Below, in pieces: positions 35,436 through 43,750 of a DNA stretch of 64,000 nucleotides; position 1 is the first letter of the stretch, and each line of letters starts with the position of its first letter. This stretch comes from Haloarcula limicola (GTDB lineage: Archaea > Halobacteriota > Halobacteria > Halobacteriales > Haloarculaceae). The stretch is from positions 868,001 through 932,000 of the forward strand of contig NZ_WRXM01000001.1 in the NCBI RefSeq assembly GCF_010119205.1, given 5' to 3'. The notes under the pieces were generated by a model. The model was not told where the DNA came from, made no database searches, and worked only from the letters and a program-made list of their open reading frames with translations. The position numbers were made by a program, and so were the translations under genes.

Positions 35436-35746
35436 CCGAGCGAGCGTCCGAGCCGACCGATATCTCGCTCATGTACGTCCCGGCCGCCGGCTGTCACTAC
35501 GCGACGGTCGAGCGTCCCGGGTCGATGAGCGACGTCGTCACACTCTGTGTGGCGCATCTCGACGGTATCTCGTGTGCCGAACTCCCGCCGCTGAGCGACG
35601 TCCTCGACCCGTCGGCGCTCGATGCCCTGTTCGCGGACGAGAGCGCCTGTCCGTCCTGCGTGCTCACGTTCGAGTACTGCGGATACGCTGTCACCGTCGA
35701 CAGCGCGGTCCAGTGTCGGTTCTCACGGATCGGAGCCGGCGACTGA
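35432..35746 (+). CDS. HalOD1 output-domain protein, Cys-rich
   Basis: A 104-residue protein containing the haloarchaeal HalOD1 domain, recognised by the segment AELPPLSDVLDPSALDALF followed by a strand with FEYCGYAVTV. HalOD1 normally sits at the ends of response-regulator-like proteins; here it is alone. Seven cysteines (21, 39, 48, 73, 76, 83, 95) include C73-x2-C76, more than in ordinary HalOD1 domains, hinting at metal or redox sensing as inference. The first 30 residues are not part of the domain. Confidence 0.75.
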   Translation: MTERASEPTDISLMYVPAAGCHYATVERPGSMSDVVTLCVAHLDGISCAELPPLSDVLDPSALDALFADESACPSCVLTFEYCGYAVTVDSAVQCRFSRIGAGD

Positions 35747-35896
35747 TCGACTCTTCCCCTTCGAGTACGCCCGTGAAGGCCGTCGAGCGACGCTGCAACC
35801 CACCTCTAGAATATGGCCGATATACCGGCTAAAAGTCCGGATATCCGTATGTTATGGCGTCCGTAATAATGCACCCGCGGCTCGACTTCCGAGCGC

Positions 35897-36085
35897 ATGC
35901 TACAGAACGCCATCATGACACCGCTGCAGTCGGGCGGGTTCCTCGAGTTCGCACTCCTCTTTCTGGTCTTAGCCATCGTCGCAGGCGTGGCCGGGTTCCG
36001 AGGCATCGCCGGCCTCAGCATGAGAATCGCGAAGATACTGGTACTGGTCTTCCTCGTACTCATGGTCGTCAGCCTCTTGCTGTAG
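35897..36085 (+). CDS. DUF1328 family small membrane protein
   Basis: A 62-residue protein with two hydrophobic helices: about 17-35 and 42-60. The family-like [37 protein letters not shown] pattern is clear. DUF1328 proteins are small, two-helix membrane proteins of unknown function, often stress related. It has its own promoter region and no operon partner upstream; grpE follows 77 bases later. The downstream chaperone context may be chance. Confidence 0.8.
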   Translation: MLQNAIMTPLQSGGFLEFALLFLVLAIVAGVAGFRGIAGLSMRIAKILVLVFLVLMVVSLLL

Positions 36086-36162
36086 GAATCGGCGGACGAC
36101 GGCTCGCGGGCGAGCGGCGACGTTTCTGAATCCTTTTATTCGTGTGACGGTACGCTTCGAGT

Positions 36163-36828
36163 ATGACTGACCAAGACGCCGCCGAGGAGCAATCGACCGA
36201 GACGGCGGGCGATACGGAGGACGTCGAGAGCGCGCCCGACGACGTCGACGCGGCCGACGTCGACCTCGACGACGTCGCCGACGGCGAGACGGCAGACCAG
36301 GAACTCGTCGAGCGGGTCGCCGACTCGGACCCCGAGGCGGTCGCCCGCGAACTGACCGCCCTGCGGAACCGCGCCGACAGTCTGGAGTCGCAGGTCGAGA
36401 CTCTCGACGGGGAGACGGCGGAGTTAGAGGACAAGCTCAAGCGCAAACAGGCGGAGTTCCAGAACTACAAGAAGCGGATGAAAAAGCGCCGCGAAGAGGA
36501 GAAACAGCGCGCCACCGAGGACCTCGTGACCCGCGTCCTCGACGTCCGCGACAACCTCGAACGGGCGCTCGACCAGGACGAGGACGCCGACATCCGCGAC
36601 GGCGTCGAATCGACGCTCCGCCAGCTCGACGACGTGCTGGCCGCCGAGAACGTCGAAGTCATCGACCCCCAGCCCGGCGAGGGCGTCGACCCGACTCGGC
36701 ATCAGGTCCTCGCGCGGGTCGAGAGCGAGGAGGAACCCGACGCGATCGCGGACGTCCACCGACCCGGCTACGAGATGGCCGAGAAGGTGCTCCGCGAGGC
36801 GCAGGTCACCGTCAGCGAAGAGGAGTAG
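36163..36828 (+). CDS. grpE: GrpE nucleotide-exchange factor
   Basis: A 221-residue cochaperone of DnaK. An acidic N-terminal region (about 1-70) is followed by a long coiled-coil (about 75-125, with LKRKQAEFQNYKKRMKKRREEE), then the GrpE beta wing (about 130-221, with NLERALDQ...VGRHQVL-like and YEMAEKVLREAQVTV ends). It releases ADP from DnaK. DnaK is encoded at 38447 and DnaJ at 43751, with unrelated genes between. The acidic lead is typical of haloarchaeal GrpE. Confidence 0.95.
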   Translation: MTDQDAAEEQSTETAGDTEDVESAPDDVDAADVDLDDVADGETADQELVERVADSDPEAVARELTALRNRADSLESQVETLDGETAELEDKLKRKQAEFQNYKKRMKKRREEEKQRATEDLVTRVLDVRDNLERALDQDEDADIRDGVESTLRQLDDVLAAENVEVIDPQPGEGVDPTRHQVLARVESEEEPDAIADVHRPGYEMAEKVLREAQVTVSEEE

Positions 36829-37102
36829 CACCGCCGTCGGAGTGTGTTTCCACGTAGGGCATTACTCGTGTACTAACTAACACACAGACGGCGCGAAACG
36901 GAGTTCTATCGGATATAACGCTCGCCAGGACTGAGAGAGAGATTTGTCAAAAAGTCGTCAGCTCCGCGGCGTTCCGGACACAACGCTGTCAAGACGCGCC
37001 GAGAGTGGTCGACACGGACAGCGACGAGTGGCGCTGCTGTCGGGGACACGTCCCTCGCCGGAAGAACCGAGAAGGGTCGTCCGTGGAGGTGGCGGCCTGC
37101 GA

Positions 37103-38023
37103 CTACGGACAGCCGTCGTCGCTGCCGTTCTCGGTCCCGTTCTCCGGGGACTCCGGAGTGGGCTCGTCCGCTTCCGGGGCCTCGCTTTTCTCGGCGGGCG
37201 AGTGGTCGAGTTCGAGCGTGTACGCCGCGGAGTCGAGCGACGGGTCCATCGTCGCAGCGGGTTCGAACCCGACCTCGACGACGTACGTGCCGTTCTGTTC
37301 GGCCACGAAGGACTCGTCGTAGTCGTCGAGCGCGACGTCCTCGCCGTTCGGGGCGGTGACGGACACCTGCTCGTACCACTCGCGGTCGTGGACCTGAGAG
37401 ACGACGTCGATATCCATCTCGTCGCCGGCGGTGAGGTTCACCGCGTAGTGGTCGTCGTCGTAGTTGGCGGCGGCGGCGTCGACCGTGGCGTCGCCGTCGA
37501 CTACCGTCGCCGACTCGGGCGATTCGTCGGGGTCGTACCGATCGAGTCGGTGCGTTTCGAGCGTCAGATCGTACCGTTTCTCCTTTTGGCCTTCCTCGGT
37601 GACGCGGACCGTGTATGTCTGGTTGGTCTCGGCGACGTCGCCCGCTTTCGCGTCGAAGTCCTCCATCATGACGTTGGTGCTCGCGGGGTCGTCGCCGCCC
37701 GAGAGCGTCCCGACTTCGGTGCCGTTCTCGTCGTACACGCTGACGCTGATGTCGTCGAACGTCGACGTGCTCGCGTCGAGGGCAGCGGTCAACGTGAACG
37801 CCTCACCGCGCGCCGCGTCGAACGTGAAATTCCGCGTGCTGGTCGTCGTCACCGACACGGTCTCGCCGTCGTGTATCGGCGTCGCGTTCACCTCTGCGCT
37901 ATCCGTCGTGTCAGCGCCGGCGTCTCGGGCGAGTGCGCCCGGGGCGAAGACGCCGCCGACGACGACTGCGGAGAGGACGAGAAGCGCGACGAGTCCGATA
38001 CGTACAGTGTTCGTCTGTCTCAT
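37103..38023 (-). CDS. Secreted surface protein with repeated beta domains (PPC-like)
   Basis: A 306-residue protein. The ATG at 38023 gives an N-terminal hydrophobic signal (residues about 7-28), and the body holds two similar beta-rich modules of roughly 100 residues (one ending YDLTLETHRL, the next YTLELDHSP). These resemble bacterial pre-peptidase C-terminal domains. The tail (SEAPEADEPTPESPENG...) is a Pro/Glu-rich spacer ending in DDGCP, with no obvious PGF-CTERM. It is probably a cell-surface or secreted protein. It lies convergently between grpE and dnaK, unrelated to chaperones. Confidence 0.65.
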   Translation of the reverse strand: MRQTNTVRIGLVALLVLSAVVVGGVFAPGALARDAGADTTDSAEVNATPIHDGETVSVTTTSTRNFTFDAARGEAFTLTAALDASTSTFDDISVSVYDENGTEVGTLSGGDDPASTNVMMEDFDAKAGDVAETNQTYTVRVTEEGQKEKRYDLTLETHRLDRYDPDESPESATVVDGDATVDAAAANYDDDHYAVNLTAGDEMDIDVVSQVHDREWYEQVSVTAPNGEDVALDDYDESFVAEQNGTYVVEVGFEPAATMDPSLDSAAYTLELDHSPAEKSEAPEADEPTPESPENGTENGSDDGCP

Positions 38024-38446
38024 TGTTGGATCAGTGCTACCTCCACAGCACAGGGACCATCGGTCTAACACGGGGCCGAAATCGGTGCAGGTCTGGGAGA
38101 GGTAACACGTTAGCGTTCACAGACGCCCCATCTTATTACCATCTGTATAACCTCCCAAAATCCGCCCACATCGGCTATACGCTCCCCTCAGAGATTATGA
38201 CTCTATTTTACTGTCTAAATGTATTTATTACCTATAAGTACGAAATGTCCCCTGTGTCAGGTTACTGCTGGGCAACAGGGTCCGGACAACTATCGACCGC
38301 TGAACGGTGACTTTGCGGTCAACTTATAATATTCGGTCGCTGGGGGCCGAGATGGACGAAACCACCGGCAGCGAGCGGTTCGGGCGCTACTGCCGTCGGT
38401 ACATCTAGCAACTTTTAACCGGCGCAGAGAGGTACAACCGGGTAAG
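38024..38446. other. Long dnaK upstream region, AT-rich in part
   Basis: About 420 bases with no supported gene. The segment near 38130-38260 is clearly AT-richer than the genome. Near the dnaK start are TATA-like sequences: ACTTATAATATT near 38320-38330 and CTTTTAA at 38412-38418. No operator motif can be read with confidence. Confidence 0.45.
38412..38418 (+). promoter_or_regulatory. TATA-like box of dnaK
   Basis: CTTTTAA lies about 30 bases before the ATG at 38447, giving an almost leaderless mRNA. The other candidate, at about 38320, would leave a leader of about 100 bases. Confidence 0.4.
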
Positions 38447-40342
38447 ATGGCGAGCAACAAAATTCTGGGTATCGACCTCGGGACCACGAACAGCGCGTTC
38501 GCGGTCATGGAAGGTGGCGACCCCGAAATCATCGTCAACGCGGAAGGCGAGCGGACGACGCCCTCCGTCGTCGCGTTCGACGACGGGGAGCGCCTCGTCG
38601 GCAAGCCGGCGAAGAACCAGGCCGTAAAGAACCCCGCACAGACCATCCAGTCCATCAAGCGCCACATGGGCGAGGAGAACTACTCCGTGGAACTGGACGG
38701 CGAGGAGTACACGCCGGAGCAGGTCTCGGCGATGATCCTCCAGAAGATCAAGCGCGACGCCGAAGAGTACCTCGGTGACGAGATCGAGAAGGCCGTCATC
38801 ACGGTCCCCGCGTACTTCAACGACCGCCAGCGACAGGCGACCAAGGACGCCGGCGAGATCGCCGGCTTCGAGGTCGAGCGCATCGTCAACGAGCCGACCG
38901 CGGCCGCGATGGCCTACGGGCTGGACGACGAGTCCGACCAGACGGTGCTGGTCTACGACCTCGGCGGCGGAACCTTCGACGTCTCCATCCTCGACCTCGG
39001 CGGCGGCGTCTACGAGGTCGTCGCCACGAACGGGGACAACGACCTCGGCGGCGACGACTGGGACCAGGCCATCATCGACTACCTGGCCGACGAGTTCGAG
39101 TCCGAGCACGGCGTCGACCTGCGCGACGACCGACAGGCCCTCCAGCGGCTGACCGAGGCCGCCGAGGAGGCCAAGGTCGAACTCTCCTCGCGTAAGGAGA
39201 CCCGCATCAACCTGCCGTTCATCGCCACGACCGACGACGGCCCCCTCGACCTCGAACAGAAGCTCACGCGCGCGAAATTCGAGTCGCTGACCGAGGACCT
39301 CATCGAGCGGACCGTCGGCCCGACGGAGCAGGCGCTCTCCGACGCGGGCTACGGGCAGAGCGACATCGACGAGGTCATCCTCGTCGGCGGGTCCACCCGG
39401 ATGCCCCAGGTCCAGGAGCAGGTCGAGGAGATGACCGGCCAGGAGCCGAAGAAGAACGTCAACCCCGACGAGGCCGTCGCGCTGGGCGCGGCCATCCAGG
39501 GCGGCGTCCTCTCGGGCGACGTCGACGACATCGTCCTGCTCGACGTGACGCCGCTCTCGCTGGGTGTCGAGGTCAAGGGCGGCCTCTTCGAGCGGCTCAT
39601 CGAGAAGAACACGACGATTCCCACGGAGGAGTCGAAGATCTTCACGACCGCTCAGGACAGCCAGACGCAGGTCCAGATCCGCGTCTTCCAGGGCGAGCGC
39701 GAGATCGCCGAGGAGAACGAACTGCTCGGCGCGTTCGCGCTCTCGGGCATCCCGCCGGCCCCCGCCGGCACGCCGCAGATCGAGGTCTCGTTCAACATCG
39801 ACGAGAACGGCATCGTCAACGTCGAGGCCGAGGACAAGGGATCGGGCAACAAGGAGGACATCACCATCGAGGGCGGTGCCGGCCTCTCCGACGAGCAGAT
39901 CGAGGAGATGCAAAACGAGGCCGAGCAGCACGCGGAAGAAGACGAGGAGCGGCGCAAGGAGATCGAGGCCCGCAACGAGGCCGAGGCCGCGGTGCGCCGC
40001 GCCGAGACGCTCATGGAGGAGAACGAAGAGGAACTGGACGACGACGTCAAGTCCGACATCGAGGCGAAGATCGAGGACGTCGAGGAGACCCTCGAAGACG
40101 AGGACGCCACGACCGAGGACTACGAGCAGGTCACCGAGGAGCTCTCCGAGGAACTGCAGGAGATCGGCAAGCAGATGTACGACGGACAGGCCCAGCAGCA
40201 GGCCGCCGGCGGCGCTGGCGGCATGGGCGGCGCCGGTCCCGGTGGAGCGGGCGGTCCCGGCGGCGCGGGCGGCGCGTCCGGGCAGGGCGAGGAGTACGTC
40301 GACGCCGACTTCGAAGACGTCGAAGAGGACGACGACGAGTAA
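38447..40342 (+). CDS. dnaK: Chaperone DnaK (Hsp70)
   Basis: A 631-residue Hsp70. The ATPase domain begins IDLGTTNS and has the phosphate motif [10 protein letters not shown] and the adenosine motif [10 protein letters not shown]. The substrate-binding beta domain and helical lid follow (about 365-590), and the C-terminal tail is Gly/Ala-rich, ending in an acidic DVEEDDDE. It folds client proteins with DnaJ (43751) and GrpE (36163). The haloarchaeal form is shorter in the ATPase subdomain, as in Gram-positive DnaK. A degenerate copy of the gene tail lies about 90 bases downstream. Confidence 0.97.
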   Translation: MASNKILGIDLGTTNSAFAVMEGGDPEIIVNAEGERTTPSVVAFDDGERLVGKPAKNQAVKNPAQTIQSIKRHMGEENYSVELDGEEYTPEQVSAMILQKIKRDAEEYLGDEIEKAVITVPAYFNDRQRQATKDAGEIAGFEVERIVNEPTAAAMAYGLDDESDQTVLVYDLGGGTFDVSILDLGGGVYEVVATNGDNDLGGDDWDQAIIDYLADEFESEHGVDLRDDRQALQRLTEAAEEAKVELSSRKETRINLPFIATTDDGPLDLEQKLTRAKFESLTEDLIERTVGPTEQALSDAGYGQSDIDEVILVGGSTRMPQVQEQVEEMTGQEPKKNVNPDEAVALGAAIQGGVLSGDVDDIVLLDVTPLSLGVEVKGGLFERLIEKNTTIPTEESKIFTTAQDSQTQVQIRVFQGEREIAEENELLGAFALSGIPPAPAGTPQIEVSFNIDENGIVNVEAEDKGSGNKEDITIEGGAGLSDEQIEEMQNEAEQHAEEDEERRKEIEARNEAEAAVRRAETLMEENEEELDDDVKSDIEAKIEDVEETLEDEDATTEDYEQVTEELSEELQEIGKQMYDGQAQQQAAGGAGGMGGAGPGGAGGPGGAGGASGQGEEYVDADFEDVEEDDDE

Positions 40343-40432
40343 GTCGCCGTCCTCTTCGGCTCGGAAGTCGCGTGCAGCGTAGCGAACACGTCTTCCGGTG
40401 TTTCGAAAAGCGAGCGGAGCGCACCTTCTCAG

Positions 40433-40470
40433 GAAGATGAGTAAGTCGTCTTTCGCTTCGGCTCGGCGGA
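40433..40470 (+). repeat. Degenerate copy of the dnaK 3' end
   Basis: The sequence GATGAGTAAGTCG...CTTCGGCTCGG resembles the real dnaK stop region at 40334-40364 (GACGAGTAAGTCG...CTTCGGCTCGG) with about seven differences. In frame it reads Glu-Asp-Glu-stop, like the true acidic end. The unit is short, so chance is not excluded. Confidence 0.45.
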
Positions 40471-40520
40471 CGAGCGAAGCGACCGCTCGCAGTTAGCTCG
40501 AGAAAGCCACTCGGTGCCGC

Positions 40521-40913
40521 TCAACCGGCGACGATTCCCGGCGGGACGCCGAGCGCCTGGAAGGAACTGTACCCCATATACGCGGCGGCGAAGAGGATGA
40601 CGAACGTGACGCTCCACGTCCCGGCGGAGATGCCGACGGCGCGCACGATGGATCCCTCGTAGAGGAGGTCGACCGTGAGGAAGTACGCGATGACGGCCAG
40701 CAGCGGACCCAGTGCGACCCAGTAACCGCTGACGCCGACAGCGCCGGAGACGAGGTAGGTCACGCCGAACCAGACCAGCGAGGTCAGTCCCGCCGCGAAC
40801 GCTGAGTAGCCGATACTGGAACCGCTCGTGAGGACGCTCGTGCTGACGTACGTCGCGACGGTGACGACGGCGAAGCTCAGCACGAACCCGAGGATCGAAC
40901 CGGATAATGCCAC
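40521..40913 (-). CDS. Small polytopic membrane protein of unknown function
   Basis: A 130-residue protein with about four hydrophobic segments and only short loops. I use the GTG at 40913, where the hydrophobic protein begins; the longer ORF to 41072 adds a basic Pro-rich stretch unlike a haloarchaeal protein. No recognised motif is visible. It lies between dnaK and a Rieske-type gene on the opposite strand to dnaK. Haloarchaeal genomes carry many such single-copy membrane proteins. Function unknown. Confidence 0.6.
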   Translation of the reverse strand: MALSGSILGFVLSFAVVTVATYVSTSVLTSGSSIGYSAFAAGLTSLVWFGVTYLVSGAVGVSGYWVALGPLLAVIAYFLTVDLLYEGSIVRAVGISAGTWSVTFVILFAAAYMGYSSFQALGVPPGIVAG

Positions 40914-41064
40914 GGGTGTATCATGTCGCCACAACGGGTTATCTCTCAGACTTGCAGTTGAAGGGGGCCTCCCGAAATTGCGTTTCGCGCTCTCACTACC
41001 GGTTTCCGGCGTTTTGAGCGACGGCCAGCATATGCGCTTCCGAGTCCGGTTTCGACCGGGGCGT

Positions 41065-42807
41065 TCAGGCACTCTCGTCGTGAATCGCCTCGCCGCGGAA
41101 CAGCCGACGGGCGATAGTGAAGGTCTGCTCGCGCTCGCGACGCGTCGGGAAGTGCGCCGAGAGGTAGCGCGCGGTCGCGATCAGCGGCAGTCGCCGCTCA
41201 GCGTCGCCCGCTGCGAACGCGGTCTGTCGGAACGCCGCCTCGACGTTCTGGAGTTCGTGAAAGCCCGCGTCCTCCCGAAGTAGTCCCTCGGCGAGCGTGC
41301 GCTTCAGCGCGGAGACGTCCCCGCCCGCGTCGAAGTGTTCGCTGGCCAACGCGCCGGCCTCGTTCACGCGACCCTGTTCGTCGAACGTCGCCAGTAGGTC
41401 CTCGCGAATGGCCTCGGGATCGCGCGCCGACCCCTCGGGTTCGGGAAGCGGCGCGGCGGGCGTGTTGAGGAAGCGGTCGAGGTAGACCGACATCGCGCCG
41501 TCGAAGCAGGGACGATACGCTTCGACGGCGTCGGTCCGGGCCGCGAGCGCGTGGGCGGCGTTGGCGTAGCTGAACGTGTGGTGGACCGTGTTCCAGTCGC
41601 TGAACTCGTTGCTCGTGGCGAAGTGCGCGACCCGCCGGGTCGCCGCCAGCGCGACAGTCCGGGACAGCTGTTCGGCCGTCGCGCCCTGCCGGATAGCGTC
41701 TTCGAGCGCCTCGATCACGACGTGCGGATCGTCCGAGAGCAGCGTCTCGACGAAGTCCTCGGGACGCTTCCATTCGCGACCCTCGCCGGCCGCCACGAGG
41801 TCCGGCAGGGCGTCGTGGGCGTCGAAGCACAGGTCCGCCACGTCGATCGGCTGTCGCCACTGGGATAGCTCCTCGCTCCGGCTCGCGTCGGTGAACTGCT
41901 CGACGGTCGAAGCGAGGACGTCCTCGGCCTTCGCCCAGCCGACGTGATCGAGCGTCTCGACGGCCTTGTTGACGAAATCGAGCGTGTGACCGGCGTTCGT
42001 GTAGAGGTGGTCCGTCGCCGCGGCCAGCAGAATCTCGACGACGTCCTCGGGCGGGAGGTGGGCCGCGGCGGTTCGCAGACACCGCTCGGCCCCGTCGCTA
42101 TCGCGGACCTCGCAGGTATCGCGGAACCACGACTTCAGGCGGGCCTTCGAGAGGTCGCCGTTGCGGAGTTCGTACTGGTCGAAACGCGGCGGTTCGCCCG
42201 CCGAGTCGTCCGCGACCTCGGTGACGCCGACGTACATCGCCCGCAGTTTCTCGTCGTGAGCCGCGTCGTCGTAGAGGTTCGCCATCGCGGCCAGCGTCGT
42301 CAGACCGCGGCCCCACCCCATCGCTCGGTAGGTGATGCCGAAGTCGACGGCGGTTTCGAGCGGCGTCGCGAAGCCCTCGCCGAGGTCGTCTAGATTGATC
42401 ACGGCCTTCGCGGCGACGAGGTCGATGTTCTCTCGCATCGCGTCGGCCAGCCGGTTGCGCCAGTGGGTCGCCGGAGACACGTCGGGCTCCGGGTCGGGGT
42501 CGAGGTAGATAGTTCCGTCCCGGATCTCGACGGGGAACGTCTGGACGTCGTCGGCCCACGGATCGAGTGTGTCGCCACAGGCCAGTTCGAAGCGCGCGTG
42601 GTGCCAGTGGCAGGTCAGCAGGCCGTCGTCGACGGTGCCCTTCGAGAGCGGAAACCCCATGTGCGGACAGCGGTTGTCGACGGCGTAGACGGTGCCCTCG
42701 TGGTGAAACAGCGCGATGGAACGCCCGCCGACCTGTACGAGTTCGGGCGAGTCCTCGGCGAGACGATCGAGCGGAAACAGCTCCTGATACGCGTCCTCAG
42801 TGGCCAT
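41065..42807 (-). CDS. Rieske-domain protein with a large uncharacterised helical C-terminal domain
   Basis: A 580-residue protein. Residues 1-105 form a Rieske [2Fe-2S] domain with C47-P-H49 and C66-H-W-H69. The remaining 470 residues are alpha-helical with conserved His motifs: H267-x6-H274 in DHLYTNAGH and H409, H410 and H419 in TVHHTFSYANAAH. The second half resembles none of the standard oxygenase catalytic domains I know, so the usual non-heme iron domain is not recognisable. An oxidoreductase with a novel metal or substrate site is possible. It is cytoplasmic by lack of signals. Confidence 0.7.
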   Translation of the reverse strand: MATEDAYQELFPLDRLAEDSPELVQVGGRSIALFHHEGTVYAVDNRCPHMGFPLSKGTVDDGLLTCHWHHARFELACGDTLDPWADDVQTFPVEIRDGTIYLDPDPEPDVSPATHWRNRLADAMRENIDLVAAKAVINLDDLGEGFATPLETAVDFGITYRAMGWGRGLTTLAAMANLYDDAAHDEKLRAMYVGVTEVADDSAGEPPRFDQYELRNGDLSKARLKSWFRDTCEVRDSDGAERCLRTAAAHLPPEDVVEILLAAATDHLYTNAGHTLDFVNKAVETLDHVGWAKAEDVLASTVEQFTDASRSEELSQWRQPIDVADLCFDAHDALPDLVAAGEGREWKRPEDFVETLLSDDPHVVIEALEDAIRQGATAEQLSRTVALAATRRVAHFATSNEFSDWNTVHHTFSYANAAHALAARTDAVEAYRPCFDGAMSVYLDRFLNTPAAPLPEPEGSARDPEAIREDLLATFDEQGRVNEAGALASEHFDAGGDVSALKRTLAEGLLREDAGFHELQNVEAAFRQTAFAAGDAERRLPLIATARYLSAHFPTRREREQTFTIARRLFRGEAIHDESA

Positions 42808-42874
42808 GTGTGAACAGTCGTCACAGAAGCGGGTAAACCTTCGCTGGGCCGAACTCGCATCGGCGATCCGACAG

Positions 42875-43393
42875 TCAGGCCGTCCCGTTGCCGATGGTCA
42901 CCGTTCCCAGCGTATCGGTGCGTTCGTCGGGCGCGCCGACGAGACGGCCGGTCCAGACGACGTCGACGGTGTCGCCCGATTCGAGGTAGAAGCCCACGGA
43001 GCCGTCGCCGTCGAGGTAGTTCCCGTTCCCGTCGCTGTCGACGCTGGGGTCGTCGACGGTGAAGGAGTCGCCCGCGCCGACCGGTAGCTCGCCGCCGTCG
43101 GCCCAGACGAGCCTCGTGGTCTCGTTTCGACTCGCGTCGGTGACGACGACGGCCAGTTCGTTCGTGCTGGTCGAGGTCAACTGCCCGTCGCCCGCGAGCG
43201 TGACCGTGACCGCGCCCGCGTCGGCGTCGTAGCTCCCGTCGACGGTGACGTCCGGGGCCGCCGTCCGCAGGTCCGCGCCGGGACCGGCGATCACGGCGAC
43301 GACGCCCGCGACGGCCAGCAGCGCTAGTCCCCAGACTGCGATGCGCTCGACGGTCACGACACCGCGGGTCCCCGACGGCGTGTCGGTACTCAT
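42875..43393 (-). CDS. Pilin-like or secreted protein of unknown function
   Basis: A 172-residue protein with an N-terminal membrane helix (residues about 17-36, after RGVVTVE) and a beta-rich extracytoplasmic domain. The short RGV... segment before the helix recalls archaeal type IV pilins, but the canonical class III cleavage context is not clear, so I do not assert it. The remainder (TVTLAGDGQLTSTSTNELAVVV...) is typical of a surface beta-sandwich. No neighbour supports a pilus operon. It may also be a simple anchored surface protein. Confidence 0.55.
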   Translation of the reverse strand: MSTDTPSGTRGVVTVERIAVWGLALLAVAGVVAVIAGPGADLRTAAPDVTVDGSYDADAGAVTVTLAGDGQLTSTSTNELAVVVTDASRNETTRLVWADGGELPVGAGDSFTVDDPSVDSDGNGNYLDGDGSVGFYLESGDTVDVVWTGRLVGAPDERTDTLGTVTIGNGTA

Positions 43394-43495
43394 GGATTGG
43401 TTCGTCCAGCGGGACGGAAATAAGCGCCCCGGTCACGCGCTAGCGATCGCGGTCTATCAGACGAGTATGAGCGGGACTAATCCTGTAAACGGCCA

Positions 43496-43609
43496 GAAAG
43501 CCCCGAGCGTCTCGACTCGCGTGACTCGTTGCGCGCTTCCCTCGCTCCCTCCGGTCGCTCGGTCCAGTGCTTACGTCGTCAGGCTTCGGCCGAGACGCTC
43601 GCCCCTTTC
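43496..43609. repeat. Intergenic inverted-repeat element near dnaJ
   Basis: Two 19-base arms (GAAAGCCCCGAGCGTCTCG at 43496-43514 and the near-complement at 43591-43609) differ only in a central CCC-for-GGG block. They enclose about 76 bases with further short stems. The GAAAGGxxCGAGxG arm resembles a part of the element at 58187-58290. The 357-base gap around it holds no supported gene. Confidence 0.5.
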
Positions 43610-43750
43610 ATTCCCGCCCCGCGGTGGCCTCATCGGGCGATACGTTCTGCCCGTTCACCCGGCCGAACCGCGGCTATCGCTCCTCTCGATACCGCTTGTG
43701 CTAGACCCGTTCTTTTGAAGTGGCTCAATCGAGTATCGTACGCACAACGA

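Noticed and set aside
38405-39931. A 508-codon minus-strand frame over dnaK
   Set aside because: Shadow of the highly conserved dnaK gene; the repetitive Leu/Val/Asp content is typical of antisense frames.
42875-43393. Type IV pilin assignment with class III signal peptide
   Set aside because: A helix and RGV segment are present, but no convincing cleavage motif and no pilus genes nearby; left as pilin-like or secreted.
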